Source of the DNA: JBLMZW01 sp050259035
GTDB lineage: Bacteria > Bacillota > Syntrophomonadia > Syntrophomonadales > DTU052
Reading direction: 5' to 3'
DNA length: 60,744 nt
NCBI GenBank assembly: GCA_050259035.1
Contig: JBLMZW010000210.1
Location: 1 to 60,744 of the forward strand
The notes under the pieces were generated by a model. The model was not told the origin of the DNA and made no database searches. It saw only the letters and a list, made by a program, of their open reading frames with translations. The translations under genes and the position numbers were made by a program. Each line of letters begins with the position of its first letter. The stretch's first letter is position 1. Below are positions 26,400 through 34,381 of the stretch, piece by piece.

Positions 26400-27317
26400 T
26401 TGAAAGAAGACAGATTGAGTCAAACCGCGCTTAAAACAGCTTTTTACCGTGCTTATCATTCCAGGTGCGACAGCCCCAAAATCTTTGATGATTTTTTAGC
26501 CTATGACCTCATAGGAGAACGGGAGTACAATTCGATCGGGGTGGAAATGATCACCGGGTTTAAGAAAGCCGCGCCGCAGATGGCCGATTCTTTTCCTGAT
26601 GAAAAGTCGATTTTGGCCTTTATGATGCAAGCCATGGCTCCTCCTACATTGACCATTAGCCGGGCTCGATACGCGGAAGACTGTTTGAAAGAAGCAATTG
26701 GGGACGGAATGAATCAATATATAATCCTTGGCGCGGGACTGGATACCTTTGCTTTTCGAAACCGGGAATTACTTGACCGTCTTCACATTTTGGAAATTGA
26801 TCACCCGGCTACTCAAGAATTTAAGCGCAGTCGCCTTACGGAAACTAACTGGGAAGAACCGTCTAATCTGCATTTTGTAGCTGCGGATTTTACTAAGGAA
26901 AAATTGGGGGAAGTCCTTAACCGTTCGTCATTTGATTCACGCGAACGGAGTTTCTTTAACTGGTTGGGGGTTACCTATTACCTCCCCCGTGATATAGTTC
27001 TTGAAACATTGCGAGAAATCGCTGTTGCTTCCGCCAAAGGCAGTATGGTGGTTTTCGATTACTTTGACACTGATATAATGGTTCCAGAAAAAGTTCCCCC
27101 GCGAGTTTATCAGATTCTCATGCTGGCAGAACAGGTGGGCGAACCTATACAGGCTTTGTTTGATCCCTCAACGCTGGCAGAAGAACTGGAAGGTCTCGGA
27201 TTAATAGTACATGAGAATTTATGTCCCGTTGAGGTTGAATCCCGTTATTACGATGGGCGTACTGACGATTATCACGCCTGTGAAAACGCGCATTTCGCCT
27301 GTGCGATTGTAAAATAG
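26400..27317 (+). CDS. SAM-dependent methyltransferase, leucine-carboxyl-methyltransferase-like
   Basis: The 305-residue protein has the class I SAM site ILGAGLDTFAFRN, the acidic LEIDHPATQEFKRSRL and NWLGVTYYLPRD, typical of the LCM/Ppm1-like family (often labelled TIGR00027) found in natural-product and polyketide clusters. It probably methylates a carboxyl or hydroxyl group on a small molecule. Start is TTG at 26400 after AAAGGGGAG. It is the last gene of the TetR-dikinase group, which may act together on one hydrophobic compound. Confidence 0.85.
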   Translation: MKEDRLSQTALKTAFYRAYHSRCDSPKIFDDFLAYDLIGEREYNSIGVEMITGFKKAAPQMADSFPDEKSILAFMMQAMAPPTLTISRARYAEDCLKEAIGDGMNQYIILGAGLDTFAFRNRELLDRLHILEIDHPATQEFKRSRLTETNWEEPSNLHFVAADFTKEKLGEVLNRSSFDSRERSFFNWLGVTYYLPRDIVLETLREIAVASAKGSMVVFDYFDTDIMVPEKVPPRVYQILMLAEQVGEPIQALFDPSTLAEELEGLGLIVHENLCPVEVESRYYDGRTDDYHACENAHFACAIVK

Positions 27318-27675
27318 TTGAGTTGGAAAATAAAGGACCATAATATTGCCAGACGGCAGGATGAAACTATTCAACCAGGTCGTTGCAATGTTATGGCCCT
27401 TTCAAGTAATAGGGGGAAGTCCCGGTGACTTAACCATTCCTTTTAACCAAAGATTCCCTACTTCAATCCTAATTACTCACCGCCATTCAAGTGTCATGAT
27501 GCCTTAGCGTCTAATTCCCTGCGACGGCAAATGCCCTCATTGAAGAAGGTTCACCATATGGCAAGGAAAAAAAGGTATCTTTGACCAGAATGACGAAATA
27601 TTGAGCTTAGGGAAAGTGTGACTTCCTTTGATATAGGAGATAACTATGCCCTGGGAGGAAGGGAAGCATTGAATT
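27318..27675. other. Intergenic region before the amino-acid transporter
   Basis: 358 bases without a supported gene. I looked for a riboswitch or T-box and recognised none. A possible 8-codon leader (ATG at 27646, stop 27670-27672; AGGAGA just before it) overlaps the ribosome-binding region of the transporter and could affect its translation, but it may be chance. Confidence 0.35.
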
Positions 27676-29934
27676 ATGAAGCTTAAAGCCGTAATATTTG
27701 CACTAATAATGGTTTTTGCCGCATCGCTAATAGGCTGTAGTGAATCGCCAAAACCGGCTCAAAGCACCAAATTAAGAACTGTTGATGATTTGAAGGATAA
27801 AAAAATTGGAGTTCTCCTGGGTTCAGTTGACGATAGCTACATAAACAAAACATACCCTCATGCAACTGTGCTGCCGTTTAAAACCCCCTCTGATTTGATT
27901 ACCGCTGTTAGGGCAGGAAAAGTCGATGCCGCCTTTTATATCCGTGAAGCTTTATTGGAAGTAATGCGAAAAGATAAGGAATTGGGTTTCTTAAAGGAAA
28001 AGGTTTATCCAATTCCTATTGGCATGGGCTTTAATCAAGATAATGATCAACTAAGGGAGCAATTCAATATATTCCTTAAACAAATAAAGACTAACGGTGT
28101 CTATGACGATATGGTCAATCGCAGGATAGAAAAGGGCCTTACGGAAATGCCCACTGTGGAGAATACCAGGGAAAATGGCACTCTGGTCGTGGGTTTTGTA
28201 AGTGACAAGGGTCTGCCTTTTTCCGCAGTAAAGAATAATAAGGTAGTAGGTTTTGACATTGAACTGGCCGAGAGATTTGCTGCTTACCTGGGTAAGGATG
28301 TAAAACTGGTTGATATGGATTTTGGAAGCCTGATCAATGCTGTTGCCAGCAAAAAGATAGATATGGTAGCCAGTACCCTGGTGATTACAGATGAAAGAAA
28401 GAAGCAAATTGATTTTTCGGATCCATATTACGAAATCAATTCTAGTGCTTTCATCCGCAAGGACAATCTAGATACGTCTGCCAGTAACAAATTAGCTAAA
28501 CTTGATGATATTGCCGATAAAAGGGTAGCAGTTTTTACGGGGACGGTTCACGATAAATTTGTGGCCGACAAGTACCCTAAGGCTAAAATCTCTCGGTATG
28601 ACAGCTCGGCAGATATGATTTTGGCGGTTAAAACCGGCAAGGTTGATGTAGCCTTAATGGATTTATTAACTACCAAAGTATCCTTGAGAAGCAATCCAGA
28701 TCTGGGAATCCTGACTGAGGATGCTCTGAGCCTTCCGTTAGGGGTTGGATTTAGCAAAAGTGATCCTGCCTTATGTGAACGGTTTAACAAGTTTTTAGAA
28801 GAATCAAGAGCCAACGGAACCTACAAGAAAATGTATGATCGCTGGTTTGAGAACAACCCGGAAGAAGCTATTATGCCGAATATAAAGCTCCCTAAGAATG
28901 GCAAGAAGCTGGTTTTGGGGGTTGCTGTGGCGGATCTCCCCTATGTGGCGGTCATGAATGGAAAATATGTTGGCTTTGATATCGAGATGATGCAGCGTTT
29001 TGCTCAACATGAGGGAATGCAGTTGGAAATTGTTCCGATGGAATTTGCCTCCCTCATAGCTGCGTTGGCTTCGGGTAAAGTCGATGCCATTACGGATGGA
29101 ATCGCCATAACCCCGGAAAGAAGTAAGCAGGTTGCGTTTTCTGATAGTTATGTAATTTTCAAAACTGCAGTCTTTGGCCTAAAAAAGAATCTTGCCAAGT
29201 ATGATGGCGAAACAGAAGCTGCCTCTACAATGCCACTTTGGAAAAAGATATCGGATAGCTTTTATAGCAATATGGTCCTGGAAAATAGGTACTTACTTAT
29301 CGTTGATGGCCTAAAAGTAACTGCCATAATTTCTATCTTTGCCCTTATTTTTGGAACATTGCTCGGTGCCCTCATTTGTTTTATGCGCATGGCCCAAAAT
29401 AAGGTTCTTTCCATTATAGCAAGAGTGTATATATCAATTCTCAGAGGAACTCCGGTGCTGGTACTTTTAATGATAATCTTCTATATAGTATTTGCGTCAG
29501 TAAATATTAACCCGGTCATTGTGGCTGTTATAGCATTTGGAATGAATTTTGCTGCCTATGTTTCTGAGATGTTCAGAACATCAATAGAAAGCATTGATAG
29601 GGGTCAGCGGGAAGCAGGCATAGCGGGCGGATTTACCCCAATACAAACCTTCTTATATATAATAATGCCTCAAGCATTACGTCAAGTTCTTCCGGTTTAC
29701 CGGGGCGAATTCATCTCAATGGTCAAGATGACCTCCATCGTAGGCTATATTGCGGTACAGGATTTGACTAAGGCCAGTGATATTATCCGAAGTCGGACGT
29801 TTGATGCCTTTTTCCCGCTGGTGATGGTGGCGGTCTTATACTTCCTGGTTTCCTGGCTGCTTGGACTTTCTTTAGAATATCTTGAAGTGATTGCTGATCC
29901 CAAAAGAAACCGAAAATTAGGAGGGGTAGGTTAA
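27676..29934 (+). CDS. Amino-acid ABC transporter: permuted tandem binding domains fused to permease
   Basis: The 752-residue protein begins with a lipoprotein signal (SLIGC, C21). Residues 35-157 look like the second lobe and C-terminal part of a family-3 binding protein, 163-397 are a complete one, and 408-505 are only a first lobe. The HisM/GlnP-type permease follows (about 535-745) with the EAA loop EAGIAGGFTPIQTFLYIIMPQALRQVLP. So the half-domains at the two ends could combine into a second binding site. It probably imports polar amino acids or opines. A one-base junction (TAA then ATG) links it to the ATPase. Confidence 0.88.
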   Translation: MKLKAVIFALIMVFAASLIGCSESPKPAQSTKLRTVDDLKDKKIGVLLGSVDDSYINKTYPHATVLPFKTPSDLITAVRAGKVDAAFYIREALLEVMRKDKELGFLKEKVYPIPIGMGFNQDNDQLREQFNIFLKQIKTNGVYDDMVNRRIEKGLTEMPTVENTRENGTLVVGFVSDKGLPFSAVKNNKVVGFDIELAERFAAYLGKDVKLVDMDFGSLINAVASKKIDMVASTLVITDERKKQIDFSDPYYEINSSAFIRKDNLDTSASNKLAKLDDIADKRVAVFTGTVHDKFVADKYPKAKISRYDSSADMILAVKTGKVDVALMDLLTTKVSLRSNPDLGILTEDALSLPLGVGFSKSDPALCERFNKFLEESRANGTYKKMYDRWFENNPEEAIMPNIKLPKNGKKLVLGVAVADLPYVAVMNGKYVGFDIEMMQRFAQHEGMQLEIVPMEFASLIAALASGKVDAITDGIAITPERSKQVAFSDSYVIFKTAVFGLKKNLAKYDGETEAASTMPLWKKISDSFYSNMVLENRYLLIVDGLKVTAIISIFALIFGTLLGALICFMRMAQNKVLSIIARVYISILRGTPVLVLLMIIFYIVFASVNINPVIVAVIAFGMNFAAYVSEMFRTSIESIDRGQREAGIAGGFTPIQTFLYIIMPQALRQVLPVYRGEFISMVKMTSIVGYIAVQDLTKASDIIRSRTFDAFFPLVMVAVLYFLVSWLLGLSLEYLEVIADPKRNRKLGGVG

Positions 29935-31023
29935 ATGATTAGGACGGAACATCTGAAGAAAAGTTATGGTGAATTTATAGTGTTAAATGATATCAGCAGC
30001 GAGATACATAAAGGAGAAATTGTCTCGATAATAGGCCCTTCCGGTACGGGTAAAAGCACCTTTTTGCGGTGTCTTAACCTGCTGGAACAACCAAGCGGCG
30101 GCCGGATATATATAGACGATGTTGATTTGCTGGCAAAACCCAGGGAAGTACCTAAAATGCGTCAAAAAATGGGCATGGTTTTTCAATCATTTAATTTGTA
30201 TTCTCATCTTTCCGTCCTTGATAACCTGACTATTGGGCCGATAAAATTGTTGGGTAAAAGTAAAGCAGATGCCGAAAGTAAGGCCCTAGAGTATTTGAAG
30301 ATAGTTGGTTTGGCTGAAAAAGCATACAATTTCCCAGATGAACTCTCCGGTGGGCAAAAACAAAGGGTAGCAATAGCCCGCTGTCTGGCGATGGAGCCGG
30401 AAGTTATACTTTTTGACGAGCCGACCTCGGCGCTCGATCCTACCATGGTCAGTGAGGTTCTGGCGGTCATACGTCGCCTGGCTAAAGAAGGAATGACTAT
30501 GGTTATAGTTACTCACGAAATGGAATTTGCTCGTAATATCTCGAGTCGGGTATTCTATATGGACGAGGGGATAATTTATGAAGAAGGTACACCCCAGCAG
30601 ATATTCGAAAACCCCCAAAAAGAAAAGACCCGGGCCTTTATCAACAAAATACGCCAGTTCCGTTATCATATTTCCAGTGAAGATTATGACTTATATGCTA
30701 TGAATGCCGAAATAGAAGCATTTTGCGAGAAACATCTGTTCACCAAAAAAGCTTGCAGTTATGTATTGTTGCTAGTGGAGGAGATTCTGGCTCTACAGAC
30801 CGATTACTCCGATCTCGACATTGAGCTTGCATATTCGGAAAAGAGCGGCCACCTGGAGTTGGTGTTTGAAGCCGCAGGTTCTGCTGCCAATCCGCTGGAT
30901 GAGGAATCAAAGGAAGATGATATAGGAATAGTGTTAATAAAAAGCAGGTGCGAAAGCATTGAATACAGATATGAAGGTGGAAAAAACGTACTGCTGTGCC
31001 GGGTAAAGGGGGAACAGACCTAA
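29935..31023 (+). CDS. Amino-acid ABC transporter ATPase with C-terminal RsbW-like domain
   Basis: Residues 1-240 are a GlnQ-type ATPase: Walker A GPSGTGKST, Q-loop FQSFNLYSHL, signature LSGGQKQR, Walker B VILFDEPTSALD, and H-loop THEM. About 115 extra residues follow (245-362). These resemble an HATPase_c/anti-sigma (RsbW, SpoIIAB) fold: LLLVEEIL, IELAYSEKSGHLELVFEAAG, DDIGIVLIKSR, and a terminal strand. The N-box Asn is absent, so the domain may not bind ATP and may instead be regulatory. It pairs with the fused permease upstream. Confidence 0.85.
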   Translation: MIRTEHLKKSYGEFIVLNDISSEIHKGEIVSIIGPSGTGKSTFLRCLNLLEQPSGGRIYIDDVDLLAKPREVPKMRQKMGMVFQSFNLYSHLSVLDNLTIGPIKLLGKSKADAESKALEYLKIVGLAEKAYNFPDELSGGQKQRVAIARCLAMEPEVILFDEPTSALDPTMVSEVLAVIRRLAKEGMTMVIVTHEMEFARNISSRVFYMDEGIIYEEGTPQQIFENPQKEKTRAFINKIRQFRYHISSEDYDLYAMNAEIEAFCEKHLFTKKACSYVLLLVEEILALQTDYSDLDIELAYSEKSGHLELVFEAAGSAANPLDEESKEDDIGIVLIKSRCESIEYRYEGGKNVLLCRVKGEQT

Positions 31024-31064
31024 AAACCTTTCTTGGCAGTTTAATAAGTAAACAGTAAATAATT

Positions 31065-31108
31065 TTCCGGCTTAAAAGAATATCCTTAGCGAGCCGGAAT
31101 TTTATTTT
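31065..31108 (+). terminator. Terminator after the ABC transporter
   Basis: TTCCGGCT (31065-31072) pairs with AGCCGGAA (31092-31099), leaving a 19-base loop, followed by TTTTATTTT. It separates the transporter unit from the sigma-factor unit. Confidence 0.7.
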
Positions 31109-31194
31109 AAAAACGAGTTAATTTAGAATATTGATCTGAACCTTTTTTACATTTGCGGTGTCTTAATAATTAGAAGCGTTCAGGAGATAAACAT

Positions 31195-31683
31195 TTGACC
31201 GAATCCAAATTTATCGAACTGTTACATGCTCAAGAAGGAAGACTCTTCCGGGTAGCCATGACTATGCTAGGCAATGAATCCGATGCCTTGGACGCACTTC
31301 AGCAGACGGCAGAGCAGGCCTGGAAGAAAAGACACTCCCTGCGAGGCGGGGACGCAGTATTCCCAGCCTGGATAAAGAAGATTCTGGTTAACCGGTGCCT
31401 TAACATCCTGCGAGCCCGTAAACGGAGCATCCCTACAGATCCGTTTGCTATCTTGGATTTAGAGCCTCCGCAGGAAAGGACTGATAACTATGAGATTGAC
31501 CTGGTCTGGGACTTCTTAATTACGCTTCCTCTGGAGCAGAAACGAATTTTAGTACTACGGTACCTTGCTGATTTGAGCTTAAAGGAAATAGCCCGAGAAC
31601 TTAAGATCCCTTTGGGGACTGTGAAATCCCGGCTTAATAATGCCCACAGTCAATTGAAAAAAAAGTTACAGACGAGTGAATAA
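31195..31683 (+). CDS. ECF-type RNA polymerase sigma factor
   Basis: The 162-residue protein has sigma region 2 (about 5-75; MTMLGNESDALDALQQTAEQAW) and region 4 (about 105-158; LPLEQKRILVLRYLADLSLKEIARELKIPLGTVKSRL), with no other region. It should direct transcription of a small regulon, perhaps envelope-related given the signal peptidase gene nearby. Start is TTG at 31195 after AGGAGA. The next gene, 11-17 bases later, may be its anti-sigma factor. Confidence 0.93.
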   Translation: MTESKFIELLHAQEGRLFRVAMTMLGNESDALDALQQTAEQAWKKRHSLRGGDAVFPAWIKKILVNRCLNILRARKRSIPTDPFAILDLEPPQERTDNYEIDLVWDFLITLPLEQKRILVLRYLADLSLKEIARELKIPLGTVKSRLNNAHSQLKKKLQTSE

Positions 31684-31700
31684 AGAGAGGGAGTATGCCA

Positions 31701-31994
31701 ATGAGTCAATCCCCAAAAAATGAGATTGATAGACTGATTGAAAAAACTTTTGATTCCTGGGCCGGAGAAGGCAGCCTGTCGTGGGATAGGTCCAACTACC
31801 TGGCATCTATGGTGAGGGAAGCAGCCCGGGCCGAAAGTGTGAACCGGGTGCGACTAGCGGCAAAGAGTTTGGCCGCGGCAGCTACGATACTTGGGGTTCT
31901 ATGGTTTGGCGCCCCGGTAGCGGGTGGAATGCAAACAGAAGAAGCAGGAATAACGGGGCAGATTTCTGCCTGTTGCCTGGTTTCATTTAATTAA
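31701..31994 (+). CDS. Small single-helix membrane protein, putative anti-sigma factor
   Basis: A 97-residue protein started at the ATG at 31701, which suits GAGAGGGA better than the ATG at 31695. An acidic N-terminal region (about 1-55) is followed by one membrane segment (about 62-80; AAAATILGVLWFGAPVAGG) and a short tail with CC. The size, topology and position just behind an ECF sigma gene suggest an anti-sigma factor. No zinc-binding anti-sigma motif is visible, so this is inference. Confidence 0.6.
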   Translation: MSQSPKNEIDRLIEKTFDSWAGEGSLSWDRSNYLASMVREAARAESVNRVRLAAKSLAAAATILGVLWFGAPVAGGMQTEEAGITGQISACCLVSFN

Positions 31995-32014
31995 ATTACT
32001 GGGAGGTAGGAGTT

Positions 32015-32563
32015 ATGAATAAACAGCTTCGTGAATTCCTGCGAGATACCGTAAGCATAATTGTTGCTGCCTTAATCCTGGCTGTAATCATTAGAACATT
32101 TGTTATAGAAGGCAGAGTGGTTCCTTCGGAGTCAATGTATCCAACTATTCAGATCGGGGACCGATTGATGGTTAACAAATTTATTTACCGGTTTAAAGAA
32201 CCTCAGCGAGGCGATATCATTGTATTCAACCCTCCAGCGTATATAAAATCGGAATATGATTTTGTTAAACGAATAGTTGGCTTACCCGGTGAAAAGGTAG
32301 AAGTGAAAGAGGGAAAGGTTTTCATTAACGATCAGCCATTAAACGAACCCTATCTGTCCGAACCTCTAAATTACGAATTTGGTCCGGTGGTAGTTCCGGA
32401 TAACGATTTATTTGTCATGGGGGATAATCGAAACAATAGTTATGACAGCCATCTCTGGGATCAATGGTTGTCCAGCGATCGAGTTATCGGCAAGGCTTTT
32501 GTCCTTTATTGGCCAGTTAATCACGTGGGGCTGTTACCAAGAGGTGTTTCCGTAGGCAAATAG
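32015..32563 (+). CDS. lepB: Signal peptidase I
   Basis: The 182-residue protein has one N-terminal membrane helix (about 12-30). The catalytic Ser40 is in VPSESMYPTI and Lys85 in DFVKRIVGLPGE; GDNRNNSYDSHLW matches box E. It removes signal peptides from exported proteins at the outer face of the membrane. GGGAGGTAGGAG precedes the ATG. Typical of the Gram-positive SipS type. It follows the sigma/anti-sigma pair closely and may be in the same operon. Confidence 0.97.
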   Translation: MNKQLREFLRDTVSIIVAALILAVIIRTFVIEGRVVPSESMYPTIQIGDRLMVNKFIYRFKEPQRGDIIVFNPPAYIKSEYDFVKRIVGLPGEKVEVKEGKVFINDQPLNEPYLSEPLNYEFGPVVVPDNDLFVMGDNRNNSYDSHLWDQWLSSDRVIGKAFVLYWPVNHVGLLPRGVSVGK

Positions 32564-32583
32564 CGATTTAAAAAGGTAAGAAG

Positions 32584-32615
32584 AGCCGCTGTTCAATCAA
32601 AGCAGCGGCTTTTTC
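32584..32615 (+). terminator. Terminator after lepB
   Basis: AGCCGCTG (32584-32591) pairs with CAGCGGCT (32603-32610), followed by TTTTCT. Confidence 0.88.
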
Positions 32616-32667
32616 TCTGTTATGTAGCTAATCTGGAATGTTAATAATCACTTGACCTGTTCATAGG

Positions 32668-32940
32668 TTAGCCGATAAGATCCATAACCCGCTGTTCGTT
32701 TAGACTGCCATGTACGAGTGTTGCCGCGGTTGGTTGGGTTAAAAGATGTTGTCTTATGTATGTAATCATCTCTTTAGGAAGGTTCTTGTCCGTCCAGGCC
32801 ACAGGCTCGGATGGTAAACTGATTCTCTGTTCGTTGCCCTTTAAATTGGAGGACGAAACAGATTCAGCTATCTCCCCCAACTTGGTTACTGCGTAAACTC
32901 CGGTGGAATTTGAATTGGTGACAGTTTGAATGTAGGTCAT
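32668..32940 (-). CDS. Small protein of unknown function
   Basis: A 90-residue soluble protein with a Ser/Asn/Thr-rich N-terminus (TVTNSNSTGVYAVTKLGEIAESVSSS) and a helical C-terminus. GGGGGA lies seven bases before the ATG, which supports translation. I do not recognise the family. About 50 bases upstream lies a large imperfect hairpin region (32990-33064) of unknown function, which may be part of its leader. Confidence 0.5.
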   Translation of the reverse strand: MTYIQTVTNSNSTGVYAVTKLGEIAESVSSSNLKGNEQRISLPSEPVAWTDKNLPKEMITYIRQHLLTQPTAATLVHGSLNEQRVMDLIG

Positions 32941-33557
32941 CTATAAGTCCCCCTTGTCTAGTCTCTGGATGGAATCCAGGAAGATCAGGACCACACAAGG
33001 GTGGAAACCAGCAGATGGGCATTTCATTATTGACCCTTCCGGCAAACCGGCATCCCTGTGTGGTGAGTGCTTCAATCAATCCGCACCCGGGGGCCCCTCC
33101 AAAAGAGTCCAGCCCCGTTCTCTGATGTAATTATTTTATCGAGAAATATTCAAATAACTTTAGTGTTTCTTGTTGACTTCAACTTTTTAATAAATGTTGT
33201 TTCAGGCCAAAGGGAAATTGGCTGGATATGTATGGGAAAAGCATAGAGCCGGCCAACCGGCTATTTAAAAAGTGAACCATGTCTATAAATGCCAAATACC
33301 TATAGAAAAACCAAGCTAAATCCAATAAAAGAGGAATCTCGGCATTCCATTACATGGGAATTATGTACTCAATATTTTTTAAATATTTATTTAAAATAGG
33401 CCTTTGGTGTGGTAAAATTTTGTCACAAGGTGTCGAATTGTGAAACATAGTCATCCACCGATAGTCTCCGAGCGAGACAAACATTTTTTCAGGTAATTGG
33501 TTCAACTTTTAATCATTTGTTAAATGAAAGGGGGTAAGCCTTTCAGCGCAACTGCTT
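32941..33557. other. Long intergenic region with a structured element
   Basis: 617 bases without a gene. The part nearest the minus-strand gene (32950-33120) is GC-rich and has several hairpins, listed below. The rest (33120-33557) is AT-rich and should hold promoters for the exopolysaccharide genes. I matched none of the known riboswitch consensus sequences that I can recall. Confidence 0.45.
32990..33064 (-). ncRNA. Possible structured RNA leader
   Basis: ACCACACAAGGG (32990-33001) pairs with CCCTGTGTGGT (33054-33064), 11 bp with one bulge. Between them CCGG-CAAA-CCGG (33040-33051 region) forms a smaller stem. Flanking hairpins occur at about 32965-32979 and 33085-33115. Together they could form a multi-branched leader of the 90-residue protein gene. 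I cannot assign it to a known class, and it could instead be a repeat element. Confidence 0.3.
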
Positions 33558-34259
33558 ATGAAAAACTGGACAGGAACCAGATCAATTGCCGATTTAAATG
33601 TTTCTTTTAATCCCACTGAATCACACTTTAGCATGACCCTGCGTAAAAGAATATTCGATGTTACATTATCAATCTTCGGTTTGGTTCTATTAAGCCCGGT
33701 ATTCACAATTATCGCGTTACTAGTGCGGATAAGTTCACCGGGTGAGATCATTTACCGCCAGGAGCGCCTTGGTCTAGACGGTAACCCGTTTACCATATAT
33801 AAGTTTCGCACCATGTTCATGGATGCGGAAAAAGATACAGGACCGGTTCTGGCCAGGGTTCGGGATCCACGGGTTACACCCATTGGCCAGATTTTAAGAC
33901 AGACTCATTTAGACGAAATACCACAGCTTTATAACGTATTAACTGGTGATATGAGCCTGGTAGGTCCTAGACCGGAAAGACGATTTTTCGCCGAGGAGTA
34001 CGCTAAAAAGTTTCCCCTGTATAGGTGGCGGATGATAACCAGGCCAGGCATTACCGGGTTGGCCCAGGTATATGGGGATTATCACATGGATGTGGAAGAG
34101 AAGCTATGTCTTGATCTCACATATACTTCAAGATGTTCGTTATATTTAGATATTTTTATTTTGCTAAAAACCACTGTAATTATTTTGGCGACCGTGATGA
34201 GTTTAGCCCTTATACTAAACAGGTTGTTGCTGGGATATGCAAGTGGAATTCACTTGTAG
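33558..34259 (+). CDS. Undecaprenyl-phosphate sugar phosphotransferase
   Basis: The 233-residue protein is a compact bacterial sugar transferase: a membrane helix (about 32-55) and the conserved KRIFD, YRQERLGLDGNPFTIYKFRTM, DEIPQLYNVLTGDMSLVGPRPE and RPGITGLAQV. It puts the first sugar phosphate on undecaprenyl phosphate to start an exopolysaccharide repeat. The start is uncertain: the nearest good ribosome-binding site (GGGGG at 33531-33535) lies over 20 bases before the ATG, and no other start fits better. It is the first gene of the exopolysaccharide locus. Confidence 0.93.
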   Translation: MKNWTGTRSIADLNVSFNPTESHFSMTLRKRIFDVTLSIFGLVLLSPVFTIIALLVRISSPGEIIYRQERLGLDGNPFTIYKFRTMFMDAEKDTGPVLARVRDPRVTPIGQILRQTHLDEIPQLYNVLTGDMSLVGPRPERRFFAEEYAKKFPLYRWRMITRPGITGLAQVYGDYHMDVEEKLCLDLTYTSRCSLYLDIFILLKTTVIILATVMSLALILNRLLLGYASGIHL

Positions 34260-34381
34260 GCATATGAAAAATCACGGAGGGATGTGGATTATCAGGGAGG
34301 AAAGGAGCAGAACCATTGACTTAAAACGCAGATCTGAAATATCCAGACTACGCAGTAACAATCGGGGAGGGGTTTTTGTAG

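Noticed and set aside
27318..27675. T-box or amino-acid riboswitch before the ABC transporter
   Set aside because: No T-box sequence, terminator or known aptamer core seen.
32941..33120. c-di-GMP (GEMM), cobalamin, TPP and ZTP riboswitches
   Set aside because: The conserved core sequences of these classes are not present on either strand.
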